A DNA stretch of 64,000 bases from contig CP054595.1 in NCBI GenBank assembly GCA_013347225.1, positions 2,600,415-2,664,414 on the forward strand, given 5' to 3'. The translations under genes and the position numbers were made by a program. Below are positions 17,066 through 25,042 of this stretch, piece after piece. The first letter of the stretch is position 1, and every line of letters starts with the position of its first letter. The notes below the pieces were generated by a model that saw only the letters and a list, made by a program, of their open reading frames with translations, had not been told where the DNA came from and did no database searches. The DNA comes from Candidatus Accumulibacter similis (lineage in GTDB: Bacteria > Pseudomonadota > Gammaproteobacteria > Burkholderiales > Rhodocyclaceae).

Positions 17066-17110
17066 TTGCAAATCCGTGTAGGTGGGTTCGACTCCCGCTC
17101 GCGCCTCCAA
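17066..17110 (+). repeat. attR core: copy of the tRNA-Cys 3' end
   Basis: 45 bp identical to 6690-6734, preceded by AT-rich non-tRNA sequence, so it is not a functional tRNA. It is both the right end of the satellite island and the left boundary of the second element, whose integrase starts 163 bp further on. Confidence 0.95.
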
Positions 17111-17200
17111 GAAATCTCATTAGAATCAAGCGGATGCAATCTAGTCGATCGGCTCAATCGGCTTGGTTGGGCGGTTCAAACCGGCCAGAATCCGGTTCAT

Positions 17201-17228
17201 GCTACCTCAAAATGGTAGCAGCGCTACC
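17201..17228. promoter_or_regulatory. GCTACC/GGTAGC repeats before the ICE integrase
   Basis: GCTACC at 17201-17206, its complement GGTAGC at 17214-17219 and GCTACC again at 17223-17228, about 45 bp before the integrase ATG. A possible operator; no protein is identified for it. Confidence 0.35.
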
Positions 17229-17273
17229 CAAAAACGGATCGTGCAGGGCGTGTAGGCGAGTAGAATCGCTCCC

Positions 17274-18404
17274 ATGGCGTCCATTCAACAACGTGGGGAG
17301 CGGTTCCAACTGCGCGTGCAGCACAAGCTGCTCCCGCGCCCTTTCTTCTTCACCTTCGACACTGAGGACGAAGCGCGGAGTTACGGTAGCCAGCTCGAAG
17401 CACTCCTCAAACGGTCGATCGTTCCTCAGGAGTTGCTGACGAAGCCAGAGCGTGCCGACGATCCCCTGCTCACTCGTGTTGCAAGCGACTACTCCGCACA
17501 ATTCCCGGTGACCCGTTCCGACAGCGCTCTGCTTTCCGTCGTGTTATTGGAAATTGTCGGCGTCCGCCTGTCCGGTGTCACATATCGATGGGTCGAGCAG
17601 TACGTGAGCGAACTCAAGCGCAAGCGCAACTTGGCCCCAGGAACCATTCGCAAGCGGATCGGCCTGCTGGGTCGCGTTTTCGACTGGCATTCCAGGCGCG
17701 TACATTCGTCGGGCGCGGCCATAGCGAATCCGTTCCGTCTGTTGCCTGCCGGCTACAGTACCTACTCGCGGGAGGACTCATCGCTTGTCACGCCAAAGCA
17801 GGATATCGAGCGTGATCGCAGGTTGTCGAAGGACGAGGCCGAGAGAGTTCTGGCTGCCCTGGATGGACGAAAACGAAGCGACCGCGAGCGCCAGTTCACT
17901 GACGATACTGCATTCTGTTTGCTATACCGGCTGATCGTTGATACCGGGCTGCGCCTCTTCGAGGCGTATCGCCTGACTGTAGAGAGGATCGACTTTCAGT
18001 ACAACGTGATCCGCGTCGAGGGTAGCAAGGGCGCACGGGGTGCACGCAAGCCACGCGTGGTACCCATCAAGGTGGCCTTGCGTCAACCCCTGCGCAGTTG
18101 GTGCGAGGGTCGGTCCGGGTTGGTTTTTCCGTACTGGGATGGTACGGAGCAGGGCAGGGCTGGGGCTACCAATCGGCTATCACAGCGCTTTCGTGGGCTC
18201 TTCACGTATGCGGGCGTGGAGGACTTTACCGAGCACGATTTGCGGCACGAGGCGGCATGCCGGTGGTTCGAGCTACGCCATCAGGATGGACGATGGGTGT
18301 TCAGCGACACGGAGATCTGCCGTATCATGGGATGGACGGATCCGCGCATGGCGCTGCGCTACGCCAGTTTGCGCGGCGAGGATCTGTCGTCACGGCTGGG
18401 TTAG
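17274..18404 (+). CDS. Tyrosine recombinase of the ICE
   Basis: 376 residues. Catalytic residues can be placed: Arg in VDTGLRLFEAYRL, Lys probably in VEGSKGARGARKPRVV, HxxR in TEHDLRHEAACRW, the later conserved Trp in MGWTDPRM and the nucleophile Tyr in LRYASLRG. The N-terminal ~90 residues (RFQLRVQHKLLPRPFFFTF) form an AP2-like or arm-binding strand region. It differs from the island integrase in sequence and orientation, and lies just inside the second tRNA-Cys repeat facing into the element. It most likely targets the same tRNA-Cys end. Confidence 0.88.
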   Translation: MASIQQRGERFQLRVQHKLLPRPFFFTFDTEDEARSYGSQLEALLKRSIVPQELLTKPERADDPLLTRVASDYSAQFPVTRSDSALLSVVLLEIVGVRLSGVTYRWVEQYVSELKRKRNLAPGTIRKRIGLLGRVFDWHSRRVHSSGAAIANPFRLLPAGYSTYSREDSSLVTPKQDIERDRRLSKDEAERVLAALDGRKRSDRERQFTDDTAFCLLYRLIVDTGLRLFEAYRLTVERIDFQYNVIRVEGSKGARGARKPRVVPIKVALRQPLRSWCEGRSGLVFPYWDGTEQGRAGATNRLSQRFRGLFTYAGVEDFTEHDLRHEAACRWFELRHQDGRWVFSDTEICRIMGWTDPRMALRYASLRGEDLSSRLG

Positions 18405-18411
18405 TCGGGTT

Positions 18412-18693
18412 TCAACACGATGGCAGCGCTGGCGGCCGTTTCCTCGCAACCCTGGATGCGTCGACTGTAGTGGCCACTGGCGCTGGTCTGTCCCGTGTTC
18501 GCCGTTCGTTCGCCTGCTCAATGGCGATCTCGTTCAGCCGGGAGAACAGAGCGTCAGCGGGAGCTATCCAGGCTTTGCCAAACTTGACGCCGGGGAGGTT
18601 GCCGCTTGCCAGCTGACTGGCCGCCTGTTCTTCAGAGCAGCGGAGCAACTCCGCGATTTGCCTCAGGTCGAGGATATGTTCTTCGGATGTCAT
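18412..18693 (-). CDS. Helix-turn-helix excisionase-like protein
   Basis: 93 residues. The N-terminal 50 residues match the MerR/excisionase-type HTH pattern (LDLRQIAELLRCSEEQAASQ, then LPGVKFGKAWIAPADAL). The C-terminal 35 residues are basic and probably disordered. It converges with the ICE recombinase (7 bp between stops), a common place for a recombination directionality factor. Confidence 0.65.
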   Translation of the reverse strand: MTSEEHILDLRQIAELLRCSEEQAASQLASGNLPGVKFGKAWIAPADALFSRLNEIAIEQANERRTRDRPAPVATTVDASRVARKRPPALPSC

Positions 18694-19285
18694 GGTTTTT
18701 TCAGTGTGTCACGCTGTGCTTTCAGCTGAGTCTTGGTTCAGCCAGACAGACCTTGGCGGTGTGAATTGGCGAGGGACTGCCAGACAACCATCCAGGCTCG
18801 CCATGCCTGCGAGGTCGTGGGACGCGGCCATCCTGTGCTGACCGACACCGACTGTTGCGTGGCAGCCTCCCACTGCCGGACGAGCGGTGGTTCTTGTGCC
18901 TTTTGTCGCAGCCATCCGTGTCATTTGTGGAATCTCCGGCGGCGCCGACGCCATTTGAGAACCTGCTTGCCGTCAAGGATCGGGTGGAGCCTTTCACGGT
19001 TGCCGTTGGAACGTAACTTGTAGCCGACGCCGCTTTCCAATTGGTCACCCTCGTGACTGTAGTCATTACGGCCCGATTCCAGATTCCGTTGATCTGCATC
19101 TCGCTGACTTTCCATACAGACGTCGTGAACACTGGAGCCAGAGAGGAGAATCAGGCGTGCCTCGCCTTCGGCGTCGAAGCGATCGTGTTGGTCTCGGCGC
19201 CTCAACCAATCCTGGTCACGGCCCTGATGGCATACGGACTGGTGACGTGCTCGACGTCGCGGTCGTGGAATGTGTTGCGGTCGAT
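18694..19285. other. 592 bp without a recognisable gene
   Basis: Short frames on both strands overlap each other and show no recognisable domain. It contains the upstream region of the HTH gene. Nothing else is supported. Confidence 0.4.
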
Positions 19286-19945
19286 CTAATCCCTTTCGGA
19301 GGGTTCTCGGTTGTCGTTGGCAGCTCTCGCCGCCACATCACCATTCTCCACGACTGGAGCATCCGCGTCCGCACCACCCATATCCCCCGCCTCCTTTCTC
19401 CGCGCCGCCAGCACCGCCCGACTGGCGATCTGCCGGATCTGCCCCGCCAGTCTGAGAATCCGCCGCTTCCACTCGTACACCCCGCGCGCGTACTGAGCGT
19501 CGGTGACGACCGATGACAGCCAGAGCGCATCCATCTGGGCCAGCATGCCGTCGAACTCGCGGATGATCGCCAGGTAGCGTATTGCCCGTGGCGAAGTGAT
19601 CTTCACCTCCACCGTCCTGGCACTGGTGTAGCCCATGGCGCTCTCGATGCCGTTGCTCTCGGCGACTTCCCGGAGCCGGCGGGATTCCTGGCGCAGATCC
19701 TCCAGGCTTTGGTCGATCGACGCATCGACGACGGCGTCGACTTCCTGTGCCTGCGCTTCCGATCCGATGAACCGCAGCACCACGCTCAGCGAGAACAGCG
19801 CGTTCGCGCACATCTCATAGCCGCGGTCGAAGACCTGCTGCGCATGCAGTGAACTCAGCACCACCTTCTGCGTCAGGAATGGCCGGCTGTTGTCCTGCCT
19901 GACCGACGGAATCTGCGTCGATGCGCTGTGCTGCCTTTGCACCAT
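19286..19945 (-). CDS. ICE-associated DUF1845/AcaB-like protein
   Basis: 219 residues. The core (VVLSSLHAQQVFDRGYEMCA to RAIRYLAIIREFDGMLAQMD, then ARGVYEWKRRILRLAGQIRQ) resembles the DUF1845 or PFL_4669-type proteins carried near the ends of integrating conjugative elements, some of which are transcription factors (AcaB of IncC plasmids). I match it by pattern memory only. The tail is charged and low complexity. Confidence 0.5.
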   Translation of the reverse strand: MVQRQHSASTQIPSVRQDNSRPFLTQKVVLSSLHAQQVFDRGYEMCANALFSLSVVLRFIGSEAQAQEVDAVVDASIDQSLEDLRQESRRLREVAESNGIESAMGYTSARTVEVKITSPRAIRYLAIIREFDGMLAQMDALWLSSVVTDAQYARGVYEWKRRILRLAGQIRQIASRAVLAARRKEAGDMGGADADAPVVENGDVAARAANDNREPSERD

Positions 19946-20142
19946 GGCCTGTCTCCGGTGGGGTTGACCAACCGCAGCGTAGCGATCGGGTGCCGGCGGC
20001 GACCTGCGAAATGCGACCCCAGGCGGCCGTTTTCGTCCTCCGGCGATCGGGATGACGACACAGAATCAGTCATCTCTCGTTCCGCTTAGGCCGATCGAAG
20101 AGAAGGTAGCTGGCCTTCTTCACAAACAGCATCTTCTCCCAA

Positions 20143-20160
20143 CCCCGGCGGGGTCGCCCC
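20143..20160 (+). promoter_or_regulatory. GC hairpin leader of ssb
   Basis: CCCCGGCGGGG at 20143-20153 followed by CCCC at 20157-20160, about 45 nt before the ssb ATG, which has a strong AGGAGG ribosome site. One of six similar leaders in this gene block. Confidence 0.5.
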
Positions 20161-20204
20161 GTCAGGACACGGCGGCATCCCTGCCTTCATCATCAGGAGG
20201 CACC

Positions 20205-20651
20205 ATGCCCTCGTTGAACCGAGTCACGCTCATCGGCCACCTCGGCGCCGATCCCGAGCTTCGTACGACCCCGAACCGCGAGACGATCGCCACGATCCGG
20301 CTCGCCACGACCGAGACCAGCCGCGACAAGACCACCGGTGCGCGAAAGGAAAGCACCGAATGGCACCGGGTGATCTTCTTCGGCCGCCTGGCGGAAGTCG
20401 TCGGCGAGTACCTCCGCAAGGGCGCACCGATCTACATCGAGGGGCGCATCCAGACCCGCAAGTGGCAGGACCAGGCGGGCCAGGACCGCTACACCGTCGA
20501 GATCGTCGCCAGCGAGATGCAGATGCTCGGCGCTCGCCCGTCCGCGAACGACGCGCCAGCAGGTCAGGCCGAGCGTCGGACCCCGAGTGCGCCAGCCGAT
20601 CCGGCCACCACACCGACGATCAACGAAGTCGCGCCGATCGAGCCGTTCTAA
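20205..20651 (+). CDS. ssb: Single-stranded DNA-binding protein
   Basis: 148 residues with a full OB-fold domain: [17 protein letters not shown] at the N-terminus, [20 protein letters not shown], and [18 protein letters not shown]. The C-terminal linker is short and ends APIEPF instead of the usual DDDIPF, so partner binding through the acidic tip may be weakened. The start at ATG 20205 is fixed by the AGGAGG site 4 nt upstream and the family N-terminus; the frame is open further upstream. First gene of the recombination block. Confidence 0.94.
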   Translation: MPSLNRVTLIGHLGADPELRTTPNRETIATIRLATTETSRDKTTGARKESTEWHRVIFFGRLAEVVGEYLRKGAPIYIEGRIQTRKWQDQAGQDRYTVEIVASEMQMLGARPSANDAPAGQAERRTPSAPADPATTPTINEVAPIEPF

Positions 20652-20669
20652 TCCGCTCATGACTTCTTT

Positions 20670-20720
20670 CACCCACCGGGTGGTCCGTCTCCGCGGTGGG
20701 GAGCAGACCCCCATCCCACT
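20670..20720 (+). promoter_or_regulatory. GC hairpin leader of a small membrane protein gene
   Basis: CACCC at 20670-20674 pairs with GGGTG at 20678-20682, followed by a GGTGGGG / CCCCCATCCCAC pair, then CAGGAG before the start codon. Confidence 0.4.
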
Positions 20721-20735
20721 TCAGGAGTGCTGCTG

Positions 20736-20984
20736 TTGGAGCGCGTCATTCTCGTTCTCGCCCTGCTGGCAGGGTTGCATCTGGTTCTCTCCTTTCTCCG
20801 CTGGGTGGTGCAGACCGTTCAGGTCTGGCTTCGCCAGAAGCCCGAACCGACGGTCACGCCCGCGCCGGTACCCGAGGGCCGGACCGACTGGCGGCCGTAC
20901 CACCTTCCGGCCTGTCAGCGCCGGAATCGGATCGACCCCAGTCCGGCAAAGAAGGGCGAGGCGTCGTTCGAAGTCATCGCCTGA
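20736..20984 (+). CDS. Small single-span membrane protein of the ICE
   Basis: About 82 residues from TTG 20736 (CAGGAG is 8 nt upstream); GTG at 20727 overlaps that ribosome site and is less likely. One hydrophobic helix (VILVLALLAGLHLVLSFLRW) is followed by a Pro-rich soluble tail. Function unknown. Confidence 0.6.
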   Translation: MERVILVLALLAGLHLVLSFLRWVVQTVQVWLRQKPEPTVTPAPVPEGRTDWRPYHLPACQRRNRIDPSPAKKGEASFEVIA

Positions 20985-20992
20985 GCTCTCAT

Positions 20993-21046
20993 CCCCGTGC
21001 GGGGGCATCGTCCCCGTTCCCGGGGAGGTTGCCCCCTTTCTTTTCT
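20993..21046 (+). promoter_or_regulatory. GC hairpin leader of a 25-codon gene
   Basis: CCCCGTGCGGGG, then GGGGGCATCGTCCCC and CCCGGGG occur in succession, followed by CCCCCTTTCTTTTCTGGAGG before ATG 21058. Confidence 0.5.
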
Positions 21047-21057
21047 GGAGGCATCTC

Positions 21058-21135
21058 ATGACACTCGTTCTTGTCGCTTGTTGCATCTCCGGCTGGATCC
21101 TCAGCCGTCCGATCGTCCGCGTTCTGGGGCTCTGA
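21058..21135 (+). CDS. 25-residue hydrophobic peptide
   Basis: The peptide MTLVLVACCISGWILSRPIV plus five more residues would form one membrane helix. A clear TGGAGG ribosome site lies 6 nt upstream. It is followed 2 bp later by the next ATG, so the two are probably co-translated. The same leader type as neighbouring genes supports its reality. Confidence 0.5.
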   Translation: MTLVLVACCISGWILSRPIVRVLGL

Positions 21136-21137
21136 CC

Positions 21138-21329
21138 ATGATTCCCGATCACGCAGCGGATGAAATCGTCAAGTCCAACCCCATGCTCGTTCGTCTCTTC
21201 CGCGCTCTGCCGATCGCTCCCGCCTGTGATCTCCACCAGAGACTCCAGGCCGGCCGCACTGATCCGGAAACCCGCAAGCTGCTGCGCAAGGCACTGGTTC
21301 TTTCGCAGCAGGGACGAGCTGCAACCTGA
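21138..21329 (+). CDS. 63-residue hypothetical protein
   Basis: A small soluble helical protein (starts MIPDHAADEIVKSNPMLVRL) placed 2 bp after the hydrophobic peptide gene. No family recognised. Confidence 0.55.
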   Translation: MIPDHAADEIVKSNPMLVRLFRALPIAPACDLHQRLQAGRTDPETRKLLRKALVLSQQGRAAT

Positions 21330-21472
21330 CCCCAGCCCCGGCTCGCCGGGGCTTTCCCGAGCGCGTTCGTCGAGCGTTCTCCGGAAAGCAGCCTTTGAGC
21401 GAGCGCCATGGATTCCCATGCGCCCGAGCAAGTCGCGGTAGCTGGCCGCACAAAAAAGCAGCATTTCATCCA

Positions 21473-21506
21473 CCCTGCCGGGGACGCTTTCCCCGCCAGG
21501 GGCAGG
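21473..21506 (+). promoter_or_regulatory. GC hairpin leader of the RecE-like gene
   Basis: Nested stems: CCTGCC (21474-21479) with GGCAGG (21501-21506), and CGGGGA (21479-21484) with TCCCCG (21490-21495). The leader ends in TTTCTTCTGGAGGCACC before ATG 21535. Confidence 0.55.
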
Positions 21507-21534
21507 TGACTCCGGCATTTCTTCTGGAGGCACC

Positions 21535-22368
21535 ATGCATCCGACACATCCCGGCCTGCTGCACATGCCGGCCAAGCAGTACCACGCCGATCAGTCGATC
21601 GGACATTCCGGCATCCTCAGGATGCTCAAGAGTCCCGCGCATCTCCGCGAAGCCCTCGACCATCCGCCGCCGCCGACACCGGCGATGGCGTTTGGTAGCG
21701 CGGTACACGCGTACGTCCTCGAGCCGGATCGCTTTGCCGAGGAATTCGTGGTGGCCGAGAAGTTCGATCGGCGCACCAAGGAAGGCAAGGAAGCGGCTGC
21801 CCGGTTCGAGGAGGCCAACCAGGGCAAGACCGTGATCGCCTCCGAGGAGCTGGCGACCCTGAGCCGGATGCGGGCTGCCGTGCTCGCCCACCAGGGCGCG
21901 GCCAGCCTGCTCGAGCAGGGAGAAGCCGAGCTGTCGACCTTCTGGACCGATGCCGCCACCGGCCTCGCCTGCCGCTGTCGTCCCGACTGGCTCAACGCGA
22001 CGGCCATCGTCGATCTAAAGAGCTGCCTCGATGCCAGCAGCCGCGGCTTCTCGCGCGCCATCGCCAACCTCGGCTACGATGTGCAGGCGGCGTTCTACGT
22101 CGACGGAGTCAAGCGCGTGACCGGCAGCGATCTGCCCTTCCTCTTCGTCGCCGTCGAGAAGGAGCCACCTCATGCCGTCGCCGTGTATCGCGCCGATCCG
22201 GAACTCATCGAGATCGGTCGCAGGAAGTACCGGGCCGCGCTGCAGTTGCTGCAGTGGTGCCAGGAGTCCGGCACCTGGCCGGCGTACCAGCCGGCGGGGG
22301 AGGTCGAACTGATCTCACTGCCGCGCTGGGCCGCCAACGCCGAAGCCTTCGAGTTCGACGCCGCCTGA
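21535..22368 (+). CDS. RecE/YqaJ-like PD-(D/E)XK exonuclease
   Basis: 277 residues, resembling the C-terminal nuclease domain of exonuclease VIII (DUF3799/PDDEXK_1-like). Signs are HSGILRMLKSPAHLREAL at the start, AMAFGSAVHAYVLEPDRF (the conserved helix with His), CRCRPDWLNATAIVDLKSC (catalytic Asp and DxK) and DVQAAFYVDG (the QxxxY helix). It would resect double-strand ends 5'-3' and hand ssDNA to RecT, encoded next. The SXT/R391 ICEs carry a comparable exo/bet pair. Confidence 0.85.
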   Translation: MHPTHPGLLHMPAKQYHADQSIGHSGILRMLKSPAHLREALDHPPPPTPAMAFGSAVHAYVLEPDRFAEEFVVAEKFDRRTKEGKEAAARFEEANQGKTVIASEELATLSRMRAAVLAHQGAASLLEQGEAELSTFWTDAATGLACRCRPDWLNATAIVDLKSCLDASSRGFSRAIANLGYDVQAAFYVDGVKRVTGSDLPFLFVAVEKEPPHAVAVYRADPELIEIGRRKYRAALQLLQWCQESGTWPAYQPAGEVELISLPRWAANAEAFEFDAA

Positions 22369-22394
22369 GCGGCCATTTTCCAGTCGTTCATTCA

Positions 22395-22416
22395 CCCCGG
22401 CGGGGAACCAGTCCCC
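22395..22416 (+). promoter_or_regulatory. GC hairpin leader of recT
   Basis: CCCCGGCGGGG at 22395-22405, overlapping a GGGGA / TCCCC stem (22402-22406 with 22412-22416), then CTTTCTTCCTTGGAGAAGACC before ATG 22463. Confidence 0.55.
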
Positions 22417-22462
22417 AGATCGGGCGGCATGGTGTCTCCGCCTTTCTTCCTTGGAGAAGACC

Positions 22463-23527
22463 ATGTCACAGACCTTGCGCAATCTGCAGAAATCCCGTCA
22501 CGGAACGCCGGCCAACGCGGTATCGTTTCCGGCGATGCTCGAACAGTTCAAGGGCGAAATCGCCCGCGCCTTGCCCCGGCATCTCAGCCCGGAACGCATC
22601 GTCCGGGTGGCGCTCACCGCCTTTCGCCTGAATCCGAAACTCGCCGATGTCGATCCGCGCAGCGTCTTCGCGGCCGTCATCCAGTCCAGCCAGCTCGGCC
22701 TCGAAGTCGGCCTGATGGGCGAAGCGCACCTCGTCCCGTTCGGCAGCCAGTGCCAGCTGATTCCCGGCTATCAGGGCCTGATGAAGCTCGCACGCAATAG
22801 CGGCCTCGTGCAGGACATCTACGGTCATGAGGTGCGGATCAACGACCGCTTCGACATCGTCCTCGGTCTGCACCGGTCGCTGATGCACGAGCCGTTGAAG
22901 CAGAACGGTTTTCCCGCTGGCGACGACGAGCGCGGCGCGGTCGTCGGCTTCTATGCCGTCGCGGTCCTCAAGGATGGCTCCCGGACCTTCCATGCCTTGT
23001 CTCGGGAGCAGGTCGAGCAGGTTCGTGACCACTCCCGGGGCTACCAGATGGCCAGGAAGCTGCGCAAGGAGAGTCCGTGGGACACGCACTTCGTCTCGAT
23101 GGGCCTCAAGACGGTGATTCGCCGCTTGTGCAATCTGCTGCCAAAATCGCCTGAACTGGCGATGGCGCTGGCCATGGACGAGCTGAACGAGCGCGGCGAG
23201 ACCCAGAATCTCGGGGTCGCCGAGGCCATCGACGGATCGTGGGCACCGGTCCTCGACGAGCAACCGGATGACACCGGCCAGGCGTCCGATCCGGCGCGCG
23301 CGGCCAGCCGCAAACCGCTCGCCGATCTGCTGGCGGGCATCGGGCAGGCGCTGTCGCTCGAGGCGCTGGACGAGGTGTACGCGCAGGCGGAGGACGCTGT
23401 CGCCGGCGACGATCTCGAACAGCTCCTGCGTGCCTATCGCAGCCGCAAGGCCGCGCTGACGGCGCCATCGCAGCCATCGTCGCCATCGTCACCGATCCGC
23501 GGCGTGGTGAACAACGCGTCGGCCTGA
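22463..23527 (+). CDS. recT: RecT-family single-strand annealing protein
   Basis: 354 residues from ATG 22463 (TGGAGA ribosome site; the ATG at 22451 lies inside the leader). The RecT core is clear: RHLSPERIVRVALTAFRLNP, SSQLGLEVGLMGEAHLVPFG, QLIPGYQGLMKLARNSG, and FVSMGLKTVIRRLCNLLPKS. The C-terminal ~90 residues are a variable tail. It anneals complementary ssDNA made by the upstream nuclease and would promote exchange between elements. Confidence 0.94.
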   Translation: MSQTLRNLQKSRHGTPANAVSFPAMLEQFKGEIARALPRHLSPERIVRVALTAFRLNPKLADVDPRSVFAAVIQSSQLGLEVGLMGEAHLVPFGSQCQLIPGYQGLMKLARNSGLVQDIYGHEVRINDRFDIVLGLHRSLMHEPLKQNGFPAGDDERGAVVGFYAVAVLKDGSRTFHALSREQVEQVRDHSRGYQMARKLRKESPWDTHFVSMGLKTVIRRLCNLLPKSPELAMALAMDELNERGETQNLGVAEAIDGSWAPVLDEQPDDTGQASDPARAASRKPLADLLAGIGQALSLEALDEVYAQAEDAVAGDDLEQLLRAYRSRKAALTAPSQPSSPSSPIRGVVNNASA

Positions 23528-23540
23528 CGATCCCGACCAG

Positions 23541-23563
23541 GGTGCTCACCATCCCCGGTGAGC
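23541..23563 (+). promoter_or_regulatory. Hairpin leader before a small ICE gene
   Basis: GCTCACC at 23544-23550 pairs with GGTGAGC at 23557-23563; GGTGCTCACC at 23541-23550 is also palindromic. Confidence 0.4.
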
Positions 23564-23592
23564 GCCTCGGGACGCTCACAGCGGAGACGGCC

Positions 23593-23910
23593 ATGCACGC
23601 GGACGACGAGGCGATGCCGCGCCCTACGGCGTCGGGAACGAGCAACGGGGTGCGAGCCGATAGGCATGTCGTGTGGACCGACGAGGACCTCGTCCGTCTG
23701 CACGGACATCTCCTGGAGAAATCCTTGCACGATCTCTTCGATGCGCGGGTGTCCGTCGCCACACAGCGGGAGATTCTCGCCTGGCTGCGCGCGCCCAGGG
23801 GGCGGTCGGGCGCCTTCTCGTACCGCATGTGTTGCGCGTTGTTCGGCCTTGACTCCGACGAGATCCGCGAGCGGGTGGTGGCGCAGCATGCGCAATGCGC
23901 TCCTCGTTGA
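23593..23910 (+). CDS. 105-residue hypothetical protein of the ICE
   Basis: A soluble protein; the middle (VATQREILAWLRAPRGRSGA then FSYRMCCALFGLDSDEIRER) looks like a small helical DNA- or protein-binding domain. It follows recT in the block of leader-bearing genes. No family recognised. Confidence 0.6.
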   Translation: MHADDEAMPRPTASGTSNGVRADRHVVWTDEDLVRLHGHLLEKSLHDLFDARVSVATQREILAWLRAPRGRSGAFSYRMCCALFGLDSDEIRERVVAQHAQCAPR

Positions 23911-23959
23911 TCAACCCGTCGCACCAGACCACCCCGCGGCGCACGGGAACCGCGGCTCG

Positions 23960-24009
23960 CCCCGGGGACTCCTGCCTGACCAGGCGGGGGCCCCCGGGGT
24001 ATTTTTTTT
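23960..24009 (+). terminator. Rho-independent terminator of the recombination block
   Basis: CCCCGGGG at 23960-23967 and again at 23992-23999 can pair (the sequence is self-complementary), with additional GGGGGCCCCC, followed by a run of eight T. It closes the ssb-recT block. Confidence 0.7.
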
Positions 24010-24169
24010 CTTGCCACAGCTTGCTGAAGGGCCAGGTGATTGGTGCCATCCGCTTGCCAACGGACAGCCGTGCGGATCAACCGCCTTCGACGCGCGCCGG
24101 CAGGGCGATCGCATGAATGCCATTGTCGTTACCCGTCGAAAATAGTCGTTTACGTTCAAGAAGTTACGA

Positions 24170-24639
24170 AGGGGCTGTTCACAGCTCATTGATTTGTGTA
24201 GTTTTTTGTCTTTTTGGAGTTTCCATGGAGACAGGAGGCGGGATTCGGTTGATGGATGTATGGGTGGGTGTGCGGGATCCCCGGCAGGCGAAGAAGGTCG
24301 AGCATGACCTCGTGGAGATGCTGGTGGTGGCGGTGTGCGCGGTGCTCTCGGGTGCGGATGGCTTCGTCGAAATCGAGGTCTGGGCGAAGGAGAAGCTCGA
24401 CTGGCTGCGCCAGTATCTGAAACTGGAGCACGGCATTCCCTGCCATGACACGTTCGGGCGGGTGTTCGCGGCGATCGATCCTGAGGAGTTCGGTGCGGCT
24501 TTCCTGCGCTGGGTGGGTCAGGTCGTGCCGATGTTGAGCCGCGAGGAAGTCGTCGCGATCGATGGCAAGACGAGTCGTCGTTCGGGTAAAGCGGGCGCGA
24601 CGCCGCTGCACTTGGTGAGCGCTTTCGCCGCCGAGCCTT
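24170..24639 (+). mobile_element. ISAs1-family element, left fragment
   Basis: The 5' third of an ISAs1-type element; it is cut off where IS21-like sequence begins at about 24640. The left end is approximate, from GGGGCTGTTCACAGC near 24170. Confidence 0.65.
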
Positions 24640-24641
24640 GA
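24225..24641 (+). pseudogene. ISAs1-family transposase, truncated
   Basis: About 138 residues of a transposase that is normally ~370. DPRQAKKVEHDLVEMLVVAV and FVEIEVWAKEKLDWLRQYL form the DDE_Tnp_1-associated N-terminal domain, and the first catalytic Asp is in VVAIDGKTSRRS. The frame ends in SAFAAEP at the IS21 junction; the rest is missing. Not functional. Confidence 0.85.
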
Positions 24642-25042
24642 CGCTCACGAAACCTGACCCTTTTTCGCTCACGAGAATGGATCCATCGGAGGCACAGGTG
24701 GTGGTCTGTGCGCGGCTTCAGGCGAGGGTGAAGGGGTTGCGGCAGCGGGGTTCGGCAAGCGGTGCGCGGGGACTTCTGGCGTATGGGAGGGCAGCCGTGG
24801 CGTTGCGGGAGAGGCGCCCCGGAGCTGGGTCAAGGGCAGGCTGCGGCTTTTCGCAGCCTGGCGCAGCGTCCCTTGACGCAGCGCAGGGGCGATACGCTGG
24901 GGCGTGGCAGTCAGAGCGGCAGTATCGCGCTGACTGCCATGCAGACCGGCGTTTTCGGACGTTGGGCCGGCGTCGCGGTCGGCGAGAAGCGACCGTGACG
25001 CGGGGCGAACCCACTGCCGCCGTTCGCTGGCGCTGGCAAGCG

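Larger units (their letters stand above)
6690..17110. mobile_element. Satellite-like integrative island in tRNA-Cys
   Basis: About 10.4 kb lies between the 45-bp tRNA-Cys repeats. All element genes are read leftward: integrase, a small IS-disrupted gene, a 210-residue unknown, AlpA, a RepA-like ATPase, an SSB-like protein, a DEDD exonuclease, a RuvC-like resolvase, two small unknowns and an HK97-type capsid protein. Stop/start overlaps of 4 bp join several of them. Terminase, portal, protease and tail genes are not visible. This composition fits a phage satellite (PICI or P4-like lifestyle) better than a decayed prophage, because the replication block is complete and only the packaging and tail genes are absent. 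An IS1595 element has inserted since. The phage relative is not identified. Confidence 0.75.

Noticed and set aside
17066..17110. A second tRNA-Cys gene
   Set aside because: Only the 3' 45 bp is present; the acceptor 5' strand and D arm are missing, so it is an att copy.
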